Below the pieces are notes generated by a model, which was given only the letters and a program-made list of their open reading frames with translations, had not been told where the DNA came from and did no database searches. Of a stretch of DNA of 64,000 nt, positions 10,825-20,743 are shown one piece after another. Each line of letters starts with the position of its first letter. Position 1 is the stretch's first letter. Made by a program: the position numbers and the translations under genes. The DNA is from Sphagnum magellanicum. Its lineage: Eukaryota > Streptophyta > Sphagnopsida > Sphagnales > Sphagnaceae. The stretch lies in the NCBI GenBank assembly GCA_021904315.1, contig CM038907.1, positions 20,529,223 to 20,593,222 of the forward strand, written 5' to 3'.

Positions 10825-12917
10825 TTAACTGCACTGGGTGAGTGTTTCAGTCGCATACAAGTGCAGGGGAAGCCTGGCAGTAGCCACAGCCTGCAATGGA
10901 ATTGCTTTTGGAGTTGTGACACCAAATACTTCACCCATATCAATGTCTTCAGGATTCTCTCCTCCTGGTAGCGTCCATGTGAAGCTGTGAAGAAGCTTGG
11001 CCAATGTACTTTGCACCATGAAAAGACCAAAATTTATTGCTGGGCACATCTGCCGTCCTGACCCAAATGGCAACAACTGGAAATCCATACCATGCATACC
11101 AATCCCACTTCCAACAGATCTCTCGGGGATGAAATCCAATGGATTTTCATAAGCAGATGGATGTCTGTGAACAGCCCAAACATTCACAAATATGCGAGTT
11201 TTGGCAGGTACATGGTAACCTCCCACTTGACAAGCTTCTACGCTCTCATGTGGTAGTAGCAGAGGACCTGGAGGATGAAGGCGAAATGTTTCCTTCACCA
11301 CAGCTTGAAGGTATTTCAATTGAGTAATATCATGTTGATCTGCCATTCGCTCATGCCCCACTACATCATCCAATTCATCTTGAGCTTTCTTTGCTATATG
11401 TGGATGCCTTATGAGCTCAACTAGTGCCCATTCCACAGTGGTGCTGATTGAGTCAGCCCCTGCAACCGAAATGTCCTACATAATATGGGGCAAAATTAGC
11501 CAAATGAACATCATCAGAACATTGTTGAACTCCTCTAGAAATGAACTTGTTACGCATGCACTACTAGCTAGACCTATTCAAAGCAAATCAGCCCAGCCAT
11601 AGTGATGAGAATTCACTGTCTGTGAGTTACAGCTCATACATGTTTAGGAACCACATCCTAACTAATTTCAAAATGAACATGCCAAAGCCATGCATGAATT
11701 ATAAAATGCATAGGGAAACTTACATGAACAACTCCCTTGATTGCCATGTTGTCAAGTCTGTCACGAGCACCTTCTACTCCAGGAAGAGAGAGCATGACAT
11801 CGAGAAAGTCCCTGGGCTCATCCGATGTCTTGTTCTCTTTCAGATGGTCTTGAATAATTCTGTCAAAAAGCCTATCCATCTTCGAACTTGTTTGCTTGAA
11901 CTGAGGTGTAAGACCTTGGAGATCGAATGGCTTTAGATATGGGACATAGTCACTGATGTTGAAAAGACCAGATAAAATCATGACCTTCTTTACAAGAGCT
12001 GGGAATTCCTGACAGTCCTCATTGGTGTGCTCTGTGCTGATGTATCTTTTTCTGAAGAGCAAGCGTGTGGTAACATTCAACAAGGCATTGGCCAAGCATG
12101 TCTGTATGTTCACCTGCTGTCCCTCCTGCAAATTGCTAAAATTCCTGATCGGATCCCTGAATGTATTTACGTTCAATCCACTGTACATGAATGGCTCTAG
12201 TGTCCAATACAAAGTTTGGACAGAAATTTAGCTCCAAAACACGGACTCTTACTAAAGTTGGTTCATCCATTTTCCTAAAGCATGATCTTGACCAATTTAG
12301 CTCCGCCGTTCTGCTCTACTATCACCAGTACTCGAAATGTGGTGAAAAAAAAACAGAATTGAGCTGTGAAACAATAAAATTACCTTACAGTTCTAAAAAA
12401 TTCCGTGCACCAACCACGATAATTCTTCATCTCGAACATGCTTGGAGGCCTCGAGCCTCTTGAGAGTGAAAAGCTCCAGCGTGCTGACCTTTCGCATATG
12501 CCGCCAGTGCTCGCCATATGGTGAAAATGAGATATCCCGTCCATAAAAAAGGAGTTTACCTGCAACGATTTCGGGACGCGACGCGAATACCAAATCGTGC
12601 TCCTTGAGAACCTCCTTTGCCAGCTCTGGCGACGAGACGACGATTGTGCGAACCGAACCTAGCTTCAGCTCCATGATGTCCCCATACCTTTTCGACAACT
12701 GGTAGAAAGAGTGGTGGGGAAGCTTGCCGAGAAGCGGAAGGTTTCCAACTACGGGCCAAAACGGAAATGGGCCCGGTGCTCTCTTCAACTGTGTGTGGCG
12801 GTTCAAACAGTGCTTGATGAGATAGCGAAGAAAAATCACAGAAACTATTGCGGAAGCAACTATCTTCAATTGTGCTGGTGTAATCAGCTGGCTCCACTTC
12901 ATAACCATGTCCGCCAT
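10825..12917 (-). pseudogene. A-type cytochrome P450 (CYP71 clan), decaying copy
   Basis: Exons 12917-12384, 12125-11724 and 11475-10825 have good GT..AG borders and would encode 528 residues, normal for the family. Start ATG 12917 matches the paralogue at 20744; an in-frame ATG 12956 is possible. Visible are the N-terminal anchor, the hinge APGPFPFWPVVGN, helix C WRHMRK and helix K ETFRLHPP. Against function: TAG at 12395-12393, three codons before the exon 1 donor, where the paralogue has GAG; helix I reads AGADSIST instead of G.DTT; PERF is PERS; and the heme loop is FGSGRQMCPAI instead of FG.GRR.CPG, though the Cys ligand remains. P450s of this clan hydroxylate phenylpropanoid, terpenoid and similar substrates at the ER. 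The pattern reads as relaxed selection after inactivation. Confidence 0.85.
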
Positions 12918-12959
12918 GGTGTGCGCTAAATACCTCTCACGGCCTGATTTTGCCATGCT

Positions 12960-14225
12960 TTCGGCAGATTGAATCTACACTGTCAATACTTAACTCTGCC
13001 CTGTTATCTCTAAAGACAAACATGGAAACAGGTAGTAAGAACCAGGACCCCAACGACCTGAAACCACAGTACTATCTTCAGTTACAAACTTTAAGGAACG
13101 TTCCTGCTCTTGGGTGTCGCTTCTGGTTTCTTTAAATTTGGTTTGAGTAAATGGCTTTGCGTGGTCGTAGGGTGCCTAGTTTAGGTTCAGGGTGAAGGAA
13201 CACCACCTATACCGGTAACTTCACCTTCTTGAGAGAACCCCAAAAGGGGGAAGGCGGTACCAGCCGCATCACATCATAGAAGAGTCACAAAATCACCCAC
13301 AAAAACCGCTGAAGCCAACACCATTTACCGGTGTGGTCCATTACCTAGTGAGTAGGTTTAACCCACAAACTGTTAAATTTGGACTCAAAGGCCATAATTT
13401 TATCTTAGGACTAGTCTGTAAACTCATTTTGCAAGCAAAATGATCAGGTTTTTTTTGCCTTTGGAAGCATAACCAAGTTCATTCTTGTTATGCTTATAAT
13501 CTTTACTAATATACTAATCACTTTTTTCACACCTTTCATAGGCTTATTAGCTTTTTTTTTTGTCAACATGTTTATGGAATGAATCCCATTTAATAGCTAG
13601 TAATTTATCTTTATGCTAAACCTCTCAAATATTTGAGCTTCCAGCAAGTCACATCTAGCAAGTGACCAATTTTAATTGGGGTATTTAAAACCCTAGAGTT
13701 TCCACATCCTCCATTCCTCATCCCCCTAGGACCCCCCCTCCCAAATTCCTCCCTTCCACAAAATCTTGGATGGCATGACAATTTTTTCATCCTTATGATC
13801 CCCTTTCATCCCTCTATGTTCAAGAGAATAAGGGTGCTTATTTTCATTCATCCATCTCTTGCCAAAGTTTGTCTTCTTAGGTTTTAACAAGCAATAGTCT
13901 ATTTTGGGTTCTCAGTCATGTTCACTTCTACCCTTTTTGACTCTTCTACACTTTTTTGACTGCAATGCAATTCAAAAGCAAAAAAAAAAAAACCCTAACA
14001 AAATGGGTTTACTTACTTGTTTTTATGTAAAGAATTTGAACCTATATGTGTGCTTAAGGATTTTTTTTTTTCTTTTTTGCGATTCCAGATTCAATTTTGA
14101 ATCTAACTAAAACCCAATTCCATGGTTTGAGTCTTGTGCCAATTCAAAACAAATAAAAAGTACATTTTTTTAATCTAGGGTGTGCTTATAAATAAAGTTT
14201 TGCAGGGTTCACAAAAAAACAAAAA
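12960..14225. other. intergenic, with a GC-richer block of unknown nature
   Basis: No gene is seen. A block at about 13160-13370 is richer in G+C than its surroundings and has the inverted motif taccggt twice (near 13212 and 13338) plus ccccaaaaggggg. It looks like part of a mobile element I cannot name. The rest is AT-rich with long T and A runs. Confidence 0.4.
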
Positions 14226-15850
14226 GTACCTCCAGTTTATAATGGGAGTATTAGCCTAGGCCCAAAATGGTGATGAACAGTTTTAGAAATAAAAATTTCA
14301 TGCAGCCAATGGGAAGGCTCAACATGCGGCCCTGGTTTTTTCTTTCTAGGGGGAGTTGTTTTTTGTTTTTCTTCCTTGATCAATCTTTTCCCCCTACCAT
14401 TAGCCTAGGCCAAAAATGTTAACCAATAGTTTTGGAAATAAAAAATACATGCAGCTGGTGGGTAGGTGGAAGCATGCAGTCAAGGTGCCTTGATTTTTTT
14501 TCTTTTAAGTTTTGGGTAGAGAGGGTGGGGGGAAGATTTTTTTCATTTTTCCTTTTGTTCCCTCTATGTTCCCTTCAAGTGCCCAATGGGTTCCTAAGTT
14601 CCCAATGTGTTCCCCAAGGGTGTTCCAAGTAGCACCTTGCTTTAATCCCATATATTTTGCCCAAAGTCCCAAATGGGAACTTTTATCCCATATGCCTTGG
14701 AAAATGGTGTCCTCCTTTCACCTATGTAGGTGAGCCAAAGGGGAGGAACCGTATACTTCAAAATAGAGCCTTCTGTTTTGGGGAGTCTCCATTGTTTTTT
14801 TTTTGGGGAGTGATGGGCCAATCAAATTGGCACAATGCCCAAAAAAAAAAAAGTAAAGAACTTGGGAGGCACCTCAAAGGACATGGGCTAGGAGAGGCGA
14901 CTACGTCTCCAAATTTATTTCCTCGCCATTAGCCTAGGCCAAAAAAGTAACTAATAGTTTTGGAAATAAAAATTGCATGTAGCCAATGGGAAGGTGCAGC
15001 ATCCACTCAGGCCCCAACATTTTAATTTGGGTTGTGGGGGTAGGGGGGAGAGGTTTTTTTTCTTTTTTTTTGAGTTGCTGATGTGTTCCTACCATTTCTC
15101 CAAGTTGTTCCCCAAGTTTTCAATGTGTCCCCAAAGATGTTCCCAATAGCACCTGATTTCAAACCCAAATGTTTTGCTTAAAATCTTCCCCTTCTCACCT
15201 ATATACTTGGGGTGTTTGTTATGATAGGTATTAGCCCAAGTGAAAAATTGTGATGAACCCTTTTGAAGAGAGAAATTCATCCAACGAATGGGAAATGCAA
15301 TCATGCTTTTAAGGTTCTTGGTTTTTTTCCTTTTAAGTTTTGTGTTTAGGGTTGGGAGGTTTGGCGGGAGGTTTTTTTTTTTTCAAGCTGTATTTGGTGT
15401 GGAGAATGAACTGTCCATTGTCCACTCGGACACTGGACTTTCCATGCAAGTTTTATTGGGAGTGGCAGGGGTGAGGGGGGAAGATTTATTTTCCTTTCAA
15501 CCAATAGGAAGGGCCAAGGTGCCTTCCTTTTATTTCTTTTAAGTTAGTGGGGGGCGAGGGAGAGATGGAAGATTTTTTTTTATAGTTTTCCCTGTTTCCT
15601 AATGTGTTCCCACAATGTTCTTTTTAAGTTCTTAATGGGTTCCCAAAATGTTCCCCAAGTTCACAATGTGTTCCCCAATATGTTCTCCATATAAGCACCT
15701 CACTTCTAGCCCATGTCCTTTGGCAAATGTTGTTCTCCTTTCACCTATATAGGTGGGCCCAAGGGGAAGAACTATATAAATAAAAAAGAACCTTCTATTT
15801 GAGGAGCCTCCATAATTTCATTTTTTTGGGAGCAATGGGCTAATTTTCTT
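14226..15850 (+). repeat. cluster of about four copies of a complex dispersed repeat
   Basis: A motif beginning ttagcctaggccaaaaatgg, followed by agttttggaaataaaaat and catgcagccaatgggaagg, starts near 14250, 14398, 14929 and 15229. Each is followed by a G/T-rich poly-T stretch, then runs of aatgtgttccccaa. In two copies there follows cacctat.taggtg and a tail with gatgggccaatcaaa and gggaggcacc. Copy lengths vary from about 150 to 600 bases, so the copies are differently truncated. Further copies lie at 16676-16880 (inverted) and 20000-20290. No coding sequence was recognised. Confidence 0.7.
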
Positions 15851-16675
15851 GCACATCACAATGTAGTGCATGAGTTGACAAATGAACCCTCCCACTAAAG
15901 GTTGGTAAAGACACTATTAATTTAGTGGGCTGCTTGTGGTTGGGATGCAGGGCCCACATATTTCCACTCACAGCTCTAAACGGAAGGATGGGGGGCTTTA
16001 GTCAAAACATGAATAACCAAATCAAGCATGTGCAGACACCAATTATTTTATATAAGTAGACAAGATATGTATTATATTTTGAAGCGCTGTTAACAAATTG
16101 GTATTTTTCCATGTCACTAGTGCTGGTGCTAATTTAGGTGGTGCTAGTGTCAGCATTTTAAGATAGAACCTTTTTGTCTTTTGCTATATAGAAGTAGACA
16201 CCAGCCGATAGTTGTGTAGGAATTCTAACATAGACCTTGGTGCTTTATTTTTCCTTTTTCATCCTCCTTGTTTTAGTGATCTGTTGTCATAATGATGAAA
16301 ACCTGCCAAGCGTCAATGAAATAAAGCACTCAAAATAAAAAGGTGAGTGAGAAAAAAAGTATAAGATGGAAGGACTCAAGTCCAGGCAAAAAGAAAAAAC
16401 CACCAACAAAGGCCGACCATGAACAAATCAGGTACTCAACCCCTCGCCCCTTGCAAGGAGCATATCAAATAAGGAGAGGGTTGTGATGTAGTGTGATTCA
16501 TGTTAATTAGATCATGGGTGAGCTCACAACTTTTTCTTTAAAAAGATGAGCCATATTGAGTGGCCCATCAGCAACTTTTCTGGAGCATTGGGCATGCCCC
16601 TGATAGAATCACTTCTTTGGACCCCCAGTTGCAAAATAGAAACAAATTTGCACGCTTGGATTTCATCTTATTTGT
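15851..16675. other. intergenic, nothing recognised
   Basis: AT-rich DNA with no coding-like frame or repeat that I could define. Confidence 0.5.
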
Positions 16676-16880
16676 TTATATACAGGGGAGTTGAACTTTG
16701 GGCAAAACCCAGGTGCTATTGGGAACCTTTGGGGGAACACATTGGGAACAAGGGAAAAAAACAAAAATTCTGTACCCCCAACCTCTCAAAAAGAAAGAAA
16801 TGGATTGTTCCTGAGTGCATGCTGAGCCTTCGCATTGGCTGCATGAAATTCTATTTCCAAAACTGTTGGTCACCATTTTT
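16676..16880 (-). repeat. inverted copy of the 14-16 kb dispersed repeat
   Basis: Read on the minus strand, ggtgaccaacagttttggaa and catgcagccaatgcgaagg appear in the same order as in the 14-16 kb copies. They are followed by a T-rich stretch and by caatgtgttcccccaaagg and aatagcacctgg. The open frame over this segment is therefore repeat-derived. Confidence 0.65.
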
Positions 16881-17231
16881 TGCCTGGATTAATGGCAGGG
16901 GCAGAAATTTGGTGACATTAGTCATAAGGTTTGGCAAGTTTGGGCAAACATATCAATTTAAAAACATAAGCCAGCCAGGTAATTAGCTATATAGGCTTAA
17001 AAGAAGTTTCAAACTGGGTAAGGGTAAGGTTATCTATGCATTGCAATATTATCAATTTAGGTGAAGATACAGGTAAACTATGGATTAACGAGTCTGAGAC
17101 GAAACAACCATCAGGTTGGGAAGTTACCTTCGCAGAAGATGGTGGATGAGATTGATTGTTTTGTTCCTGTGCATTAGATTTATTTATTTATTTATTATTA
17201 TTATTATTATTTGCATTAGAATTTTTGTGGT

Positions 17232-17468
17232 CAAGATTTTTGCAATACCTATGTTGGTTGTGTGGCATATTGCGTTTGACACCCAGCATTGCAACACTTA
17301 TTTTTAAGGCCAAGATTTTTGCAATACCTCTGTTGGTTGTGTGGCATATTGCATTTGACACCCAGCGTTGCAACACTTATTTTTAAGGCCAAGATTTTTG
17401 CAATACCTATGTTGTTTCTGTGGCACGTTGTGTGTGGCACACAGCGTTGCAACAGTTGTGTTTAAGGC
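17232..17468 (+). repeat. 79-bp tandem repeat, three copies
   Basis: Units start at 17232, 17311 and 17390 with caagatttttgcaatacct and contain gttggttgtgtggcatattg, the dyad cagcgttgcaac and a trailing tttttaaggc. Copies 1 and 2 differ at few positions; copy 3 is more diverged. It is preceded by a (TTA)n tract at 17187-17212. Confidence 0.85.
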
Positions 17469-18399
17469 CACATCGGCACTGAAGACAAAATCCTTACATT
17501 TGCCTACTATCCCTCAACAGCCCACCGACTGAGAACATGGCAATAGGGAAAAAGATATATAGACTTTGTTCACTGTATTCCTAATGGGCTGGAAACCAAA
17601 AAGCTCTTGAACCCACTTGGAACAACCCTGGAAACGTGCTAAATCAAAGCAGCTCCCAATGTAATGGTCATGTACCCCAGGGCGAGTAAGGATGAAGATA
17701 GGGGGGTGGGTTGGGTATTTCTTTTTGTGTCTAGTATTAACTGGGTATTAGATCAAATATATGCGTATATGCTCACTGGGTCTTACTTTTTGAAAAACTT
17801 GAAGCCACCCCCCCTCCTATTGGGTATTTTCTGAAAGTTAACATCTGCCTTCTTATAATCACTCCTTTCTGAGGTTTTAAGACTAGGACCTGAGCAGAAA
17901 TGTCCTCAAAATAAAAGAATTGGACTGGGGTGACTCTTTGAATTTTTTATTTTCAATTAACCAAACTCAACTATTACCCAAAAAAACAAATACCTGCCTC
18001 ACATTGGTGTAATAAGTGAGTAAACAGAGCATACATTTACATATTTACATAAGTAAGGCACATTCTCAAGTGGAGAAAGGCAATTAGTTTTGCAATTGGC
18101 ACGGCAAACATGAATAACTGTAACTTCAAATATCCAATAAAAAAATTAGCACAACTAAAATGAAACCAATATATAGATAAAAAGACCTACCCGCCTTGAG
18201 ACTCGCCTACATCATATTATGGCTTCAGCAGTTGTCAGTGCTTCTTTATCCGGCAGATAAAAAAACAGTAGATAATTCGCCAGATTTCTACTTTTTAAAA
18301 AGGGCACCTATTGTTTTTCCCTCTTTACAAATGGAAAAAGAGGGGGTTATTCATTTAAAATCCCTAAAAAGGACACTGAGGGTGTCATCCAGCGTTTAA
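17469..18399. other. intergenic, nothing recognised
   Basis: AT-rich DNA without a supported gene; open frames are short and featureless. Confidence 0.5.
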
Positions 18400-18890
18400 T
18401 TCATATGGAGATTTTGCTGTCGAAAATGCATTGCTCCCACGAAGGGAGCTTCCAAGGTAGGAGTTGGGGGCCAACGAATTGCATTTGTTTTAGCATTGTG
18501 AAGGTCCACTCGCAAGCCCTCTGTGCTTGTGGGCACTCCTAGAATCTATGAATAATAGTCTCTGGTGTATCCAAGTTGCACCATTCACACGCCCTGGAGA
18601 TGTTGGTGTTTGGAAGTGCTCACCAATCATTCACTGCAATAACTTTGTGCCATGTTGACTAAACAAAGCTAGCTTCTTTCTTAGCTTGTCTCTTGTGCCA
18701 AACTTCCTTCCATTACAACTTAACCTTCATGGTGAGGACATTTTCCCACTTTTGCCTTATGCCTTTTTCCAAAGCCTCATAACGTTTCAACCATTCCCGA
18801 CCTTGCTTTGTAGTATAGTCTAGTAGTTGAACCTTTTTAACCCACTTCCACCTATTGAGGTCAGATTTGAGGTCTTTGCAACAAAACAAA
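18400..18890 (-). mobile_element. LINE fragment: zf-RVT end of a reverse-transcriptase ORF
   Basis: Minus-strand translation at about 18720-18480 reads WKEVWHKRQAKKEASFV, then STWHKVIAVNDW, then ACEWCNLDTPETIIHRF and ECPQAQRA. This is the C-x2-C..ET..H.F..C zinc-binding domain at the end of plant LINE RT proteins (zf-RVT). Upstream, DLNRWKWVKKVQLLDYTTKQ is in the same orientation. At least three of the in-frame stops (TAG, TGA) sit where Trp (TGG) is expected, the signature of C-to-T change on the other strand. The catalytic RT core is absent, so this is a 5'-truncated or decayed copy. It ends at the palindrome array. Confidence 0.75.
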
Positions 18891-19340
18891 ACAAAAGAAG
18901 GCGATGGTAGCAAAGTTGTTGTTGTTTTTTGCATTCCAAAAAAAATCAAGAGAAGAAAGCAAAGTTGTTGTCGTCTTTTTCGTTGCGCCCCGACAAAACG
19001 AAAAAAAGAAGACGACAGTAATAAGCTTGCTGTTCTCGCCTTTTGCGATGCAAAAAAAAAGAGAAAAAAGAAGGCGATAGCAGCAACGTCTTCTTTTTCT
19101 TGTTACAACAAAAAAAAAACAAAAGGTGACGACAACAAAACTGCCATTGTCTTCTACATTCAAAAAAAAACTAAGAGAAGAAGGTGATGACAGCAAAGTT
19201 GCCGTCGCCTTTTTTGTTATGCCCCGACAAAACAAAAAAAAAAAGGCGACGACAACGTTGTTGTCATCGCCTTCTTCTTCTTGTTGCAACAAAACAAAGA
19301 AAAGAAGACGACAGCAGCAAAGCTCCCAATAGCATTCCCA
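18886..19340. repeat. tandem array of about eight imperfect palindromes
   Basis: Units of roughly 50-65 bases each run A-rich strand, gaaggcgacgacagcaaag, ttgttgtcgtcgcc, then T-rich and gttgcaac or gcattcc, so each unit is its own inverted repeat. The clearest is near 19239-19275, where ggcgacgacaacgttgttg sits at the centre. Units are separated by runs of 8-12 A. The long open frames on both strands here (about 110 and 160 codons) follow from the repeat and are not genes. Confidence 0.8.
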
Positions 19341-19380
19341 CACTTTTATCTTAAATTCTTTGTTGAGAGGCTTGTCATCT

Positions 19381-19615
19381 TTTGACTTATATAGTGTGAC
19401 CTATGCCATTGACAAGAGTGTGAATCTTTTGACCTGTATAGTGTGACCTATGCCATTGACAAGAGTGTGAATCTTTTGACCTGTATAGTGTGACCTATGC
19501 CACTAACAAGAGTGTGAATCTTTTGACCTATATAGTGTGACCTATGCCACTGACAAGAGTGTGAATCTTTTGACCTATATGGTGTGACCTATGCCACTGA
19601 CTAGAGTGTGAATGT
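19381..19615 (+). repeat. 47-bp tandem repeat, five copies
   Basis: Units start at 19381, 19428, 19475, 19522 and 19569 with tttgacctatatagtgtgac followed by ctatgccactgacaagagtg. Differences between units are single bases. A similar phrase, gtgtggcctatgccgttgg, appears alone near 55753. Confidence 0.9.
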
Positions 19616-19999
19616 GATTAGCTTCTTCAAGTGTGAATAGGATCATGAAGATAGAGCCCACTCATGAAATCAATTTTTCATGATAAAATTGAACGAAAAT
19701 CATATATTTTCCCCACCTTAGGTCTAAAAATTATGAAATTGTGTCTTCAAATGTCCCAATCATCAAGGGCTTTCTAGCAACACCAAGATCTTGCTTCGAT
19801 TTGCTTAATTTTTATTTTTGATTTTATTGACCTTTCAATGACAATATTGTTCAATAGTGAATAAATCTTGCACCATAAGTCTAAAAATCATCAAACCACC
19901 TTGGTGCACCCAAATTCATGATGTGTTTTCAAACACCAATGTGGTTTGGGATTTCACAATGGGACAAATAAAACATACAAAACAAACAAACTACCTACC

Positions 20000-20290
20000 T
20001 TAAAATATAGATCAATTGGCCAAAGGAGAAACATTCCATCTTCCAATAGAAACTTCTATTTTGGGAGCCTCCAAAGTTTCAATTTTTTTATAATGATGGG
20101 CCAATCAAAATGGCCCATTGCAAGAAAAAAGTTGAATATGGGAGGCACCCCCATTTAATTAATACAAAGATGAATAAATAAGTACCCCCAGTTTATGAGG
20201 GGAATATTAAGCTCAGGCCAAAAATGGTGACAAACAATTTTGAAAATAGAAATTTCATGCAGCCAATGGGAAGATTCGACATGAAAAAAG
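20000..20290 (+). repeat. single copy of the 14-16 kb dispersed repeat
   Basis: It contains cttctattttgggagcctcc, gatgggccaatcaaaatggc and gggaggcacccccattt, then agtacccccagtttatgagg and the head motif ttaagctcaggccaaaaatgg with catgcagccaatgggaag. The order tail-then-head suggests the unit boundaries in the 14-16 kb cluster are arbitrary. Confidence 0.65.
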
Positions 20291-20440
20291 TACATTAGCA
20301 TTCAAGGAGTGGGGGTGAAACTCAGAAAACCATCAATTTTTTAATCTCACCCTGTGTATGACCAAACTCAAGGTACTGGCGCTCTCTTTTCTTGACTTTA
20401 CAGATATCTCTACTATGTCCCCACAATTATGTACCCACTT

Positions 20441-20448
20441 ATATATAC
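20441..20448 (+). promoter_or_regulatory. possible TATA box of the P450 at 20744
   Basis: atatatac lies about 300 bases upstream of the start codon, within a stretch that becomes less AT-rich toward the gene. The distance implies a leader of roughly 270 bases. Weak evidence in an AT-rich region. Confidence 0.25.
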
Positions 20449-20743
20449 AGTAGTCACTCAGGTAGTGCAATGGGAGGATATACACGCTAGGATGAACCAC
20501 AATAAGTTATGTGTTCCACCGCAAGACCACAATATAATTTCCTATTGAACTGTCGTTAATTTGAACTTGCCACAAGAGAGCCATTACGCGGCGAATTTGT
20601 AAGCTGAAGTCAAGATTGCATTTTGCTGAAGTTTGTGTCTGTCTTTCATCGAGAAGCTCGGCCCGGAGAGTAGGAATTGACAGAGCAAATTCTGAGAAAA
20701 CATACGAACTCAGGTTGCAAGAAATATTCATCTGGCGCAAACT

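Noticed and set aside
18861-19343. Long open frames (110-160 codons) on both strands
   Set aside because: They run through the palindromic repeat array and have only repeat-derived composition (Lys/Asn or Leu/Phe/Val runs).
17232-19615. CRISPR-like array
   Set aside because: Direct tandem repeats without unique spacers in a eukaryotic genome; these are minisatellites.
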